A DNA stretch of 64,000 nt from Myxococcales bacterium (GTDB lineage: Bacteria; Myxococcota_A; Polyangia; Palsa-1104; JAEUJZ01): assembly GCA_016794465.1 (NCBI GenBank), contig JAEUKA010000074.1, positions 1 through 64,000 on the forward strand. Reading direction: 5' to 3'. Below, one piece after another: positions 6,564-14,475 of the stretch (within the stretch, counting starts at the first letter, position 1; each line of letters begins with the position of its first letter). The translations under genes were made by a program, and so were the position numbers. Under the pieces are notes generated by a model that was not told where the DNA came from, made no database searches, and saw nothing but the letters and a program-made list of their open reading frames with translations.

Positions 6564-7763
6564 ATGGCAACCAAGTCCTTTCGTGATTGGCTATCGGAGC
6601 GCGGCAGAAATCAGCCGATTGAAAAGGCTCGCAGTGCCTACATCAACTCGATCCTGTTCAAGAGTCGCAGCTATCCGCCTTTTTATCCTCGGGTGCAAGC
6701 CAAGCAGGACTTTGATGAGGCCTTCGCCACAATGCTCGATGAGTTTGCTGAGACGCTCGACAAGCGACTGAGCAAGCGCTCAGAAGTACCGCAGCCCAGC
6801 GACGGAAAGAAGGGCTCAGGAACAGACTCTGGAAAGAACCAAGATCAGTCGGACAAAGACCAGTCGACCTCCAAGAGCGGTGGTGGCGCAAAGCCCTTCA
6901 CGACTTCCAATCCCCAGGAAAAAGACGGGAACACGATCGTTGCGAAGAAGGACAAGCCCGCGCCGTACAACAACAAGGTTGAGTACGGCAACCTGGCGCT
7001 GCGGACAGTCTTTGTGCGGATGCCCAAGAATCCCGATCTGGTCATGAAGACAGACACCGAGCGCGAGATCTCAAGCGATGCCACCCTATGGGGAATTGTA
7101 CGGCCCAGTCGGGTCATGAACATCTCGAAGGAAAACCTCAAAGAGTTTGAGGAGGCAGATCCGGGCACGCCGTGGCTCGGATTCCTGCGCATCGGTCGCC
7201 GGGTCGGGCTGGAGGAAGATCGCATCGCGCTGATTCAGATCGTGCAGAGCATCAGTCCCGGACTGAAGTTCGTGGTGCCGGTCAAAGAGCTGATCGCCGG
7301 CGATCCGTGGCATCAGTACTGGCTCAATCGCAAGTTCGCGGCCAAAGCCGAGCCCAAGATCAAGACCTGGAACGGCTGGAATCTGGACGCGCTGAAGAAG
7401 GAAAAGACGCTGCGACTCACCGACACCGGCAGCTTCTACGGCTTCTTCATGGTCAAGGCGATCGACAGCGATCCGAACCACTACATCAACTTCCGCTGCG
7501 CCTCGCTCAATCAGTACGCCAACGCGGTCTTCAGCGATGTCGTTCCCGATGTTCCCACTGCCAAGATGAGCCGCGAGCAGCTGATGGCGTTTCGGAATCT
7601 GACCGAAGCCGCGCGAGGTGGCTTCTCGCCACGCATGAAGGAAATCGAGCAGCACTTCCCCGACATCAAGCTGCGCCGCGCTGCCCTGGAAGTGGAGACA
7701 GCATCAAAGAAGCTCCCGCTCAGCTGGGCCAAGGCCGTCGTCGACACCATCAACAAGTTCTAA
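6564..7763 (+). CDS. unknown protein (399 aa)
   Basis: A helical N-terminus (FRDWLSERGRNQPIEKARSA) is followed by a Ser/Lys/Asp-rich linker (about residues 85-140 of the longer form) and a globular C-terminal domain with several Trp and aromatic residues (DPWHQYWLNRKF, GFFMVKAIDSDPNHYINF). I recognise no family. ATG 6564 follows GGAG by 6 nt; GTG 6483 would add 27 residues. The 294 bases between it and the integrase hold no recognised gene or terminator. Moderate GC and codon use fit its neighbours in the accessory region. Confidence 0.6.
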   Translation: MATKSFRDWLSERGRNQPIEKARSAYINSILFKSRSYPPFYPRVQAKQDFDEAFATMLDEFAETLDKRLSKRSEVPQPSDGKKGSGTDSGKNQDQSDKDQSTSKSGGGAKPFTTSNPQEKDGNTIVAKKDKPAPYNNKVEYGNLALRTVFVRMPKNPDLVMKTDTEREISSDATLWGIVRPSRVMNISKENLKEFEEADPGTPWLGFLRIGRRVGLEEDRIALIQIVQSISPGLKFVVPVKELIAGDPWHQYWLNRKFAAKAEPKIKTWNGWNLDALKKEKTLRLTDTGSFYGFFMVKAIDSDPNHYINFRCASLNQYANAVFSDVVPDVPTAKMSREQLMAFRNLTEAARGGFSPRMKEIEQHFPDIKLRRAALEVETASKKLPLSWAKAVVDTINKF

Positions 7764-7780
7764 GACGGTGTTTGCAAAAG

Positions 7781-7853
7781 CAGACACCTGCTGCGCAATG
7801 AACTTGGTTTGACAGACGATTCGCTGGCGTAACAGACATCGTATGCTATAACG
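7781..7853 (+). promoter_or_regulatory. CAGAC-motif cluster upstream of the DUF2325 gene
   Basis: CAGAC occurs at 7781, 7813 and 7833. The region ends with TGCTATAAC at 7844-7852, the reverse complement of GTTATAGCA found after the gene at 8329. The 20-bp spacing between the second and third copies equals the spacing of the downstream pair. It is probably an operator or binding array plus promoter (-10-like TATGCT or TATAAC). The regulator is unknown. Confidence 0.4.
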
Positions 7854-7872
7854 AACATCGGTTGGTGAACCG

Positions 7873-8268
7873 ATGAGCACTGCATCTTTTCCTGGGTCGC
7901 GACGTGTCAGCAGCACCGCCGGTGTGGTTCCGGCAAGCACCAAGTCTCCGCGCCTCCGCATCGGCATGATCGGCGGCGTCGAGCGCTCCGAGGGTCTGTT
8001 TCAGCAGGCCGCCACCTCGGCGGGCTATGAGCTGGAAGTCCACAGCGGCCACACCGCTGGTCGGGGGGCACAGACGCTGGCCGCGCTCGTCAACCGGGTC
8101 GACTTGGTCGTAATCGTCACCGACGTGAACAGTCACAATGCGGTGGTGGCCGCGCGCAAGCTGGCGGTTAGCAGAGGAGTCCGGCTCCTACTGGTCCGTC
8201 GCTGCAGTCCCAAGGGACTGATCTCCCTCATCCAGAGCGCCACCAGCCAGACCGCCCGCGCCGCCTAA
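7873..8268 (+). CDS. DUF2325 domain protein
   Basis: The 131-aa protein has an unstructured first 28 residues and then a DUF2325 fold: LRIGMIGGVER, a Gly-rich turn after VHSGHTAGRG, VDLVVIVTDVNSHNAVVAARKLA and a final strand GVRLLLVRR. The conserved D-x-V-x-x-x-T-x-x-x-S-H-N pattern is intact. The family's biochemical role is not established; members sit near stress and regulatory genes. Repeated CAGAC-containing motifs flank it on both sides, suggesting local control or acquisition as a unit. Confidence 0.75.
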   Translation: MSTASFPGSRRVSSTAGVVPASTKSPRLRIGMIGGVERSEGLFQQAATSAGYELEVHSGHTAGRGAQTLAALVNRVDLVVIVTDVNSHNAVVAARKLAVSRGVRLLLVRRCSPKGLISLIQSATSQTARAA

Positions 8269-8327
8269 CCGCACTCGAGCGCTCGATCAGCTGGTCGACA
8301 TGGGTCGGCCCCTGAGCAACCGATACC

Positions 8328-8371
8328 TGTTATAGCAGACTGTCGTCTGTTGTAGCAGACACCGTCTGCTA
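8328..8371. repeat. tandem 13-bp repeat and palindrome after the DUF2325 gene
   Basis: TGTTATAGCAGAC (8328-8340) and TGTTGTAGCAGAC (8348-8360) are direct repeats 20 bp apart. The second continues into the palindrome TAGCAGACaccGTCTGCTA (8353-8371). It lies between convergent genes and could fold as a bidirectional terminator without a T-run, or bind the same protein as the upstream cluster. Confidence 0.55.
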
Positions 8372-8421
8372 GAGAGCTTGGCCAGTGGACAGCGGGGCGG
8401 TGGCGGGACAGTGGCGGGGGG

Positions 8422-9033
8422 TTACGGCGAGTTGGCGTAGGCCGGACGCGAGGTGCAGCGACTGCCCCAGGCCGTAATCGCGGGGTAGGGGGTCAGATCG
8501 ATCTGCATCATGCGCACGTAGTCGAACCAGGAAGCCAGGTGCAGATCCGCGATCGTGATCTGATCCCCGCACAGATAGGAACGACCCTTCAGCGCATCTT
8601 CCAGGACCTGCAGCAGTCCCAAGATCTCGACCTTGGCAGCCTCACCGGCCTTCGCGTTGCGCTGATCCTCCGGCGCCCACGGACCGAGGTTGCGACCAAA
8701 GCGTGACATCGCCTCACCCAGCGAAGCGTTGCACCAGATGATCCACATCATTGCCGCGACCCGCTGCGGACCCGGAGGCGGATACAGTCCCTTCTCCACT
8801 CCGAACGTCTCGCCCAGATAAATCTGAATCGCGGCGGACTCGAAGATCGCCACCCCATCATGAACGATCAGCGGCACTTTTCCGTTCGGGTTGAGCTTGA
8901 GGAACTCCGGCTTCTTGTTGTCCCCGGCCTTGATATCGATCAGCACTTTCTCGTAGGGAATTCCTAGCTCGTTCAGCGTCCAGTGAACCGGGGAAGCACT
9001 CGAGTGGGGGCTGTAGTAGAACGTCAGGCTCAT
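8422..9033 (-). CDS. gst: glutathione S-transferase
   Basis: This two-domain GST of about 203 aa has a thioredoxin-like N-terminal domain (LTFYYSPHSSASP with the catalytic Ser/Tyr region, LNPNGKVPLIVHDG with the cis-Pro, FESAAIQIYLGE for glutathione binding) and an all-helical C-terminal domain with the N-capping motif ITIADLHLASWF. It would conjugate or reduce electrophiles using glutathione in the cytosol. AGGAG lies 6 nt before ATG 9033 and only 3 nt before ATG 9036, hence the chosen start. It converges with the DUF2325 gene. Confidence 0.9.
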   Translation of the reverse strand: MSLTFYYSPHSSASPVHWTLNELGIPYEKVLIDIKAGDNKKPEFLKLNPNGKVPLIVHDGVAIFESAAIQIYLGETFGVEKGLYPPPGPQRVAAMMWIIWCNASLGEAMSRFGRNLGPWAPEDQRNAKAGEAAKVEILGLLQVLEDALKGRSYLCGDQITIADLHLASWFDYVRMMQIDLTPYPAITAWGSRCTSRPAYANSP

Positions 9034-9061
9034 CATCGACTCCTTACAAATGGGAACGGGT

Positions 9062-9123
9062 TTTCGGAACGCTCTCTGTTACCAAGAGCGCGCCGAAAGT
9101 ACTGATCATAACTTCAGTGATCA
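9062..9123 (-). promoter_or_regulatory. leader hairpin and TGATCA pair upstream of gst
   Basis: TTTCGG (9062-9067) and CGCTCT (9070-9075) pair with AGAGCG (9085-9090) and CCGAAA (9093-9098), a two-part stem in the probable 5' untranslated region of the GST gene. TGATCA occurs at 9103-9108 and 9118-9123, separated by 9 bp and so in phase for a dimeric regulator. Both are visible directly; their use is inferred. Confidence 0.4.
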
Positions 9124-9235
9124 AGAAGAAAATTCCAGAGCTGCTACAAAAGTGCTTAGGAGGACTCCCAAGGCGGACTCTGCAGCGATTCCTAACGGAC
9201 GCTACCGCGATTCCTAACGAGCTCTGCTGTAACCG

Positions 9236-10492
9236 CTAGCGCGGCTCGATCTGCAGATCCCCGCTCATGCTGCGCAGCTCGATGAGGCCAAGTCCCGTGC
9301 CAACTTTCGTCGACCACTCGGTGCGCTGACCCGGACTCCGCTTCATCTCGACCGTGAGTCCTTCGGTGCCACTCAGCTCGCCGCTCGCCGCGCTCAGCTT
9401 GGCGACAAAGGAGTTGTCTTTGTGACCATGGATCGTGACGCTGCCGGACGTAGTTTCCGCGCTGACTTTGCAGCTTGCCACGCGACAAGAGCCCGCCATC
9501 ATCAGGTCGCCGGAGACAGAGGTGTAGTGGATCGGCTGGCTGATCTCTCCGGATACGTGCAGCTCTCCAGAGGTAGTCTTGACATCGATTTTTCCGACGG
9601 TATCAAGGAGATCGACATCGCCACTCACAGACTCGATCTGGACTGCGCGTGCGTCCTTTACATGAACGCTTCCGGAAGCAGTAGAGATCGCTGCGTCGGC
9701 TTTCAGATTGGCCAGCTGAATGTCTCCCGAAGCACTCTTGATCTGGACGTTGGTACCGACGGGAGCGAGCAGCTGCAGGTGTCCCACCTGAAGGGTACTG
9801 TTGCCATCGAACTCGAGCCGCCAGCTACTCTGTCCAGCGCTGGGAGGAACCAAACGGACTGCCTTGATCGGGCTGTCTGTCACGGTCAGCTTCGCTTCCC
9901 CGGCGGGTCCAGCAAGCACTTCCACTTCAGCAGAAGAGGTCGAAATCTCGACGCTGATCGGTCCACTTACCTTGGTGGTAGCCGAGACAGAGTCCTCTGT
10001 CGGGTCGTCTTTTTCATCGGCATCATCGGCATCATTGTCGTCGTTATCGTCATCCGCTTTGAGATCAGCAGCAGCCGGTAGCGGCAGACTCCTTTTGACT
10101 GTGTAGGGAGCCGACCACTGGCCTTTGTGAAGCGGAGACAGAGGGCTGGCAGCGACGACACCGAAGATCGCCACGGCAGCAGCTCCGACCGCGAACCACT
10201 GCGCCTGTTGACTGTGAAACGCGTCGCGCAGAATGCGGCGAATGCCCTTGGGAGCGGACTCCTTTCGGGTGATTCGGGCGGCAATCTGCGACTCGATCTG
10301 CGCCCACACTTCCGACGGTGGAACCCCCCGCGCTCGCTGCGCAAACAGATCATGCTCGGCCTTCAGCCACGCCAGCTCGCGACTACACAGCGCGCAGTCA
10401 TCGGTGTGCGCAGAGACGACGATCGATCGATCCTCATCCAGAGTTCCGCGCAGGAGTGCTTCGAGATCTTGTACTGATGGATGCGTGTTCAC
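9236..10492 (-). CDS. membrane anti-sigma factor with DUF4097-like beta-helix domain
   Basis: An N-terminal zinc-binding anti-sigma domain (HTDDCALC, the H-x3-C-x2-C motif) is followed by one membrane helix (WFAVGAAAVAIFGVVAAS), an Asp-rich linker and an extracytoplasmic domain of repeated strands with SGD/SGE/SGS turns (KSASGDIQLANL, VESVSGDVDLLD-type), typical of DUF4097 beta-helices. GTG 10492 overlaps the sigma gene stop (GTGA) and has GGGAGG in front, so it was chosen over an ATG 24 nt upstream. It should hold the ECF sigma factor inactive until an envelope signal reaches the external domain. Confidence 0.8.
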   Translation of the reverse strand: MNTHPSVQDLEALLRGTLDEDRSIVVSAHTDDCALCSRELAWLKAEHDLFAQRARGVPPSEVWAQIESQIAARITRKESAPKGIRRILRDAFHSQQAQWFAVGAAAVAIFGVVAASPLSPLHKGQWSAPYTVKRSLPLPAAADLKADDDNDDNDADDADEKDDPTEDSVSATTKVSGPISVEISTSSAEVEVLAGPAGEAKLTVTDSPIKAVRLVPPSAGQSSWRLEFDGNSTLQVGHLQLLAPVGTNVQIKSASGDIQLANLKADAAISTASGSVHVKDARAVQIESVSGDVDLLDTVGKIDVKTTSGELHVSGEISQPIHYTSVSGDLMMAGSCRVASCKVSAETTSGSVTIHGHKDNSFVAKLSAASGELSGTEGLTVEMKRSPGQRTEWSTKVGTGLGLIELRSMSGDLQIEPR

Positions 10493-11148
10493 TTTGATCC
10501 TCCCAGGTATCGCCACAGCTGCGCCCGAAGCTGCAGTCGTGCACGATGAATTTCGTTTTTCACTTTGGATACGGACCAGCCCATGATCTCGGCGATGTCT
10601 TCGTAGGCCATGCCGTGATCGAGCCGCAAAAGGAGTGCGCTCTTGCGCGGCTCTCCGACGTGAGTCAGCGCCTCTGCGAGCAGCCGATCCGCTTCCTGTA
10701 GCAGCAGCACCGCATCAGGAGTCGGCGCAGAGTCGATCGGCTCACACTCCTCATTGGGCTCCTGCAAAAGTCGCTGCGATTCCTTCTTCGATCGGCAGTG
10801 CTCTAGAAAGACGTTGCGCGCAATTCCGAACAGCCAAGAGGAGAGCCGCGCCGCTTCCCGCAGAGAAGAGAGCGCGTCGTAGGCCCGCACAAACGTCTCC
10901 TGCGTCGCTTCATCTGCCGCCGCATCATCGCGCAGCAGATCACCGAGGTAGCGACGGACGCCCGGACTGTGTTTCTCAAACAGAGTCCGAAACGCGGCAC
11001 TGTCCCCGCGCTGGGCCCGCTCCAAAATCGGCGCATCAATGGCGGTGACTGGGCTGGGCTCTCGGCTGGCGATCGCGCGCTCTGACTCGTCCACTTGCGC
11101 AAGTGGATGCGAGGTGTGCAGGAGCGTGAGAGCACGTCTTTCGTTCAT
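10489..11148 (-). CDS. ECF-type RNA polymerase sigma factor
   Basis: Region 2 is clear (FRTLFEKHSPGVRRYLGDLL, DEATQETFVRAYDAL, SSWLFGIARNVFLEHCR) and region 4 carries the -35-binding HTH (MAYEDIAEIMGWSVSKVKNEIHRA). The first 40 residues are poorly conserved, so a later start is possible. It is coupled by a 4-nt overlap to the anti-sigma gene that follows, and as in most such pairs it probably autoregulates the operon. Confidence 0.93.
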   Translation of the reverse strand: MNERRALTLLHTSHPLAQVDESERAIASREPSPVTAIDAPILERAQRGDSAAFRTLFEKHSPGVRRYLGDLLRDDAAADEATQETFVRAYDALSSLREAARLSSWLFGIARNVFLEHCRSKKESQRLLQEPNEECEPIDSAPTPDAVLLLQEADRLLAEALTHVGEPRKSALLLRLDHGMAYEDIAEIMGWSVSKVKNEIHRARLQLRAQLWRYLGGSK

Positions 11149-11225
11149 TACATCCGTGAGTGAAGGGAGGGACGATCTGGTTTCAAACTATTTTTCAAAA
11201 TGGCCAAATAAACAAAAATGGGAGG

Positions 11226-12104
11226 CTAGCGACCGACGAGAAACGGCTCTAGGACCCGTAGCGCATCGCGATGCAGCAGACCATTGCTGGCGACCAGACC
11301 ACGGTGATGTCCCAGATCCAGATCGGTATAGCGGAGCTTGCTGCCGCGCAGATCGGTCAGCTTCCCACCCGCCTCCTGCAAGATCACTTCGGGGGCAGCG
11401 GTATCCCACAGCTTGCAGCGCCCCGCCGGATTCATATAGATGTCGCGCGCGGCCGAAGCGATCAGGCACAGCTTGACGCCCACCGATCCAACCTGCAGCT
11501 CATCGCGAATGCCGGCACTTGTGCGGACCTTTTCAACCAGCTCTTCGCGCGTGGAGGCCGACGACACCATCCGCGCGTCAGCGATCTGCTGAATGGCCGA
11601 GACGGTGATGCGCGCAAGCGGTCGGTCCTCGACGATCTCGAATGCCCCCCGACCCCGCTCGGCGAGCCACAGTCGCTCGGCAGCCGGCTGGTAGACCACG
11701 CCCAGGCTGGGCTCACCGGCGGTCACCTGGCCGATCATCACCGAGTAACCGGCACGACCCGCAATGAAGTCCTTGGTGCCATCGATCGGATCGACAAGCC
11801 AAAAGTGCGGGGCCGAGAGTCGGGCGCCATCATCGGGACGCTCTTCGGAGAGCACGACCTCAGCAGGAAAGGCGGCGGCAAGACGGGCAATGCAGAGCTC
11901 ACTGACCGCGCGATCGGCCTCGGTAACGGGCTCTTCGGCGTCTTTCCATTCGACAGAAAGTGAAGACGCAGCGCCGGCAGTCTGCGGCTCGTGCCAGGCC
12001 TGAAAGTAGCGATGGGCGAGCTGGCCGGCCTCTAACACAATCGGAAGCAGACGCAGCATCCTCTCGGAGAAGTGCTCTGCAAGCTGGGTGTAAGGAAGGT
12101 TCAC
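11226..12104 (-). CDS. cysQ: inositol monophosphatase family protein, CysQ-like
   Basis: This Mg-dependent phosphatase has all metal-site motifs: PVTEADRAVSE (Asp of site 1), LSEERPDD (Glu), WLVDPIDGTKDFI (the D-P-I-D-G-T signature) and KLWDTAAPEVILQEAGG (the W-D-x-A motif). The K-x-W-D-T-A-A-P form and the T-K-D-F sequence favour 3'(2'),5'-bisphosphate nucleotidase (CysQ), which recycles PAP in sulfate assimilation, over myo-inositol monophosphatase, though the two cannot be separated firmly. Length 292 aa is typical. Confidence 0.85.
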   Translation of the reverse strand: MNLPYTQLAEHFSERMLRLLPIVLEAGQLAHRYFQAWHEPQTAGAASSLSVEWKDAEEPVTEADRAVSELCIARLAAAFPAEVVLSEERPDDGARLSAPHFWLVDPIDGTKDFIAGRAGYSVMIGQVTAGEPSLGVVYQPAAERLWLAERGRGAFEIVEDRPLARITVSAIQQIADARMVSSASTREELVEKVRTSAGIRDELQVGSVGVKLCLIASAARDIYMNPAGRCKLWDTAAPEVILQEAGGKLTDLRGSKLRYTDLDLGHHRGLVASNGLLHRDALRVLEPFLVGR

Positions 12105-12122
12105 CGCCGCAGGGTAACAGGG

Positions 12123-13568
12123 TTAGCTGCTCTTCGGCGGCTCGTCGTCGTCTTCGGGCTCACTGCCGTCGCTCGACTCGCGATCGAGCTTGCGATAGAT
12201 GGTGCGCGTGGCAATCCCGAGCAGCTGCGCCGCCAGCTTCTTGTCCCCTTTGGTGTAGAGCAGCGTCTCGCGGATGACCGTGCGCTCAATCTCGTCGAGC
12301 GGTGTCCCCAGCGGGAAGGCCAGGCTGGGCAAGGCACCGTGGCTCACCGTCGTGGTCAGCGTCAGCCCGCCGCAGCGAATCTCTTGCGGCAGATCGTCCA
12401 CATCAATGATCGGCTGTCGCGACAAGACCACCGCTCGCTCGAGCGCATTTTCCAGCTCGCGGACGTTGCCGGGATAGCCGTAGCGACACAAAAGATCGAG
12501 CGCTGGCCGACTTAAGCCGGTCACGTTCTTGTGATTTTTGTCGCGGAAGCGGCTCAGGAAGTGATCGACCAGCAGCGGCACATCTTCGAGTCGCTCGCGC
12601 AGCGGCGGCACCGTGACGGCAATGACATTGAGTCGATAAAACAGATCTTCGCGAAAGCGGCCCTCGCTGACCATCTTGCGCAGATCGCGGTTGGTAGCGA
12701 CGATAAGGCGGATGTCGACGCGCCGCAGCTTGCCCCCGAGCGGCTCGATCTCTCCTTCTTGAAGTACGCGCAGCAGCTTGACCTGAAGGTGCAGCGGAAT
12801 CTCGCCGATCTCATCGAGAAACAGCGTGCCTCCGTCGGCCTGTGCAAAGCGACCATCGCGCCGAGCCACCGCCCCGGTGAACGCACCTTTTTCGTACCCG
12901 AACAGCTCTGCCTCGAGGATCGTCTCGGGCAGCGCGGCGCAGTTGACCGGCACCAGTGGCCGACCGGCACGCGGCGACAGATCGTGCAAATGACGGGCGA
13001 TCAGCTCTTTGCCGGTACCGGACTCACCGAGCAGCAGCACCGTGGCTTGCGACGGCGCCGCCTGAGCGATGATGTCGAGCGTGCGCCGCATCGCCAGCGA
13101 ACCACCGACGATCGGACGACGCTCCGCAGCCAGCAGCTTCTGCCGCAGCGAGCGATTTTCCAGCACCAGGGTCTGCCGTTCCAGCGCCTTTCCGACGACA
13201 CGCAGCACATGGGCCCGCTTGAGCGGCTTGGTGATGAAGTCATAGGCGCCATCTTTCATCGCCTCGACCGCCGTCTCGATGGTGCCGTACGCGGTCATCA
13301 GGATGACCTCTGTCTCGGGCGACAGCTTGCGACCGGCCTTCAGCAGATCCAGCCCCGAGATCCCCGGCATCAGCAGATCGGTCAGCATCACATCAATGCG
13401 CTGCTTGCGAAGGATCTCCAGCGCTTCTTTGCCGTCGCTACAGGTCAAGACTTGCAGCTCACTGCCGCTGGCTTCGGCATCGGTCTGTGGTGGCACAAAG
13501 CGCGCAAAAGTGCGCTCCAGCGAGTCTAGGTTTGCGGTTTCATCGTCGACGATCAGCAGCGTCTTCAT
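12123..13568 (-). CDS. sigma54-dependent response regulator (NtrC family)
   Basis: A receiver domain (IVDDE, phospho-acceptor Asp64 in MLTDLLMPG, conserved Lys in FITKPLKRAH) is followed by a sigma54-interacting AAA+ domain (Walker A GESGTGKE, GYEKGAFTGA for contacting sigma54, GGTLFLDEIGE, Arg-finger region) and a C-terminal Fis-type HTH (KLAAQLLGIATRTIYRKL). It activates transcription at -24/-12 promoters on phosphorylation by a partner kinase not found next to it. A C-terminal acidic tail follows the HTH. 481 aa, standard length. Confidence 0.95.
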   Translation of the reverse strand: MKTLLIVDDETANLDSLERTFARFVPPQTDAEASGSELQVLTCSDGKEALEILRKQRIDVMLTDLLMPGISGLDLLKAGRKLSPETEVILMTAYGTIETAVEAMKDGAYDFITKPLKRAHVLRVVGKALERQTLVLENRSLRQKLLAAERRPIVGGSLAMRRTLDIIAQAAPSQATVLLLGESGTGKELIARHLHDLSPRAGRPLVPVNCAALPETILEAELFGYEKGAFTGAVARRDGRFAQADGGTLFLDEIGEIPLHLQVKLLRVLQEGEIEPLGGKLRRVDIRLIVATNRDLRKMVSEGRFREDLFYRLNVIAVTVPPLRERLEDVPLLVDHFLSRFRDKNHKNVTGLSRPALDLLCRYGYPGNVRELENALERAVVLSRQPIIDVDDLPQEIRCGGLTLTTTVSHGALPSLAFPLGTPLDEIERTVIRETLLYTKGDKKLAAQLLGIATRTIYRKLDRESSDGSEPEDDDEPPKSS

Positions 13569-13682
13569 CAGCTCGGCTCACAGCGGCAAGCGGGGGATTT
13601 GTCCGCTCCGCTGCGATTCTGCTGTTTTCTGAGCCGTCGAGCAAACCGCCATCGCTGCACTTTGCACAAACTCTGTTAGCCT

Positions 13683-14474
13683 TTGGCCGTGATACCGCAC
13701 GAGATCTTGGCCGAGCGCAGCGACGAGCGCTCTGCACCCAATCGAACCCATGTGCTCACCTGTGGCAGCTGCCGGGCGCCGGTGCCGCTGGGCTTTTCGG
13801 ACAGCACTGAGTGTCTCAAGTGTCAGCAGCCCGTGCCGATCCCCGAGTCGCTGCGCCATCGCCGCGACAACTTTCGCAAGCTCGAAGCAGAGCGACGGCA
13901 GCGCGATCCGCTGTGGCGACAAGCGCTGTCGGCGCGGCCGCACTTTTATCTGCGACCCCTCCTCCTCGCGTCGCTAAGCTACGTTGCGCCGTTTGTCGGC
14001 ATTCTCGTCGGCTACGTGTTTGCGTATCGCGATGGGCACTATGGACTCTCGGTGCTGCTGTGGCTGTGGGTGATTGGCGCGGTTCACTTGGTGTCGTCGT
14101 GGCTGCTGGTTCAGCGCAAGCCGCTGCATGTGCGTCAGCTGATGACCGCGCAGTCGCCCGACGAGCCCGGTCTGCCGCCCAGCTGTCGCGTCTGCTCGTC
14201 ACCGCTGTCGGTTCCACAGCACACCGGCGAGATCTCGGGCTCCTTTGACTGCAGCTGCGATCACTGCGGAGCCGACAACATCGTCGGAGACGCGCCACTT
14301 TTGACGCCGCGACCGGATCTCTACAGCATCCAAGCCGCGCATCAAGAGGTGTTTGGCGGACTGGTTCAGCAGCGCATGGATCGGCTCTATCCGTTCATTC
14401 TGCTGATCGGATTTTTGGTGCTTGGTGGGCTCGCATATGTAGCCACGAATGCGCCGCAGACTCCGCTGGTGTAG
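13683..14474 (+). CDS. zinc-ribbon membrane protein of unknown function
   Basis: The N-terminal zinc ribbon has two Cys pairs (LTCGSCRAPVPL, ECLKCQQPVPI), followed by a helical segment, two or three membrane helices (about residues 95-150), a second Cys cluster (SCRVCSSPL, SCDHCGADN) facing the same side, and a final helix near the C-terminus. Such double-ribbon membrane proteins are common and uncharacterised in myxobacteria. Start is TTG 13683 or GTG 13689, neither with a strong ribosome-binding site. It is divergent from the NtrC gene, and the next gene starts 1 nt after its stop. Confidence 0.65.
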   Translation: MAVIPHEILAERSDERSAPNRTHVLTCGSCRAPVPLGFSDSTECLKCQQPVPIPESLRHRRDNFRKLEAERRQRDPLWRQALSARPHFYLRPLLLASLSYVAPFVGILVGYVFAYRDGHYGLSVLLWLWVIGAVHLVSSWLLVQRKPLHVRQLMTAQSPDEPGLPPSCRVCSSPLSVPQHTGEISGSFDCSCDHCGADNIVGDAPLLTPRPDLYSIQAAHQEVFGGLVQQRMDRLYPFILLIGFLVLGGLAYVATNAPQTPLV

Positions 14475-14475
14475 C

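Noticed and set aside
7809..7852. Sigma70 promoter with TTGACA at 7809 and TATGCT/TATAAC at 7842-7852
   Set aside because: The spacing between the hexamers is 27 bp or more, too long for a sigma70 promoter, so only a regulatory motif cluster is reported.
12531..13529. 332-aa plus-strand open frame
   Set aside because: Lies antisense to the NtrC-family gene, whose motifs are complete.
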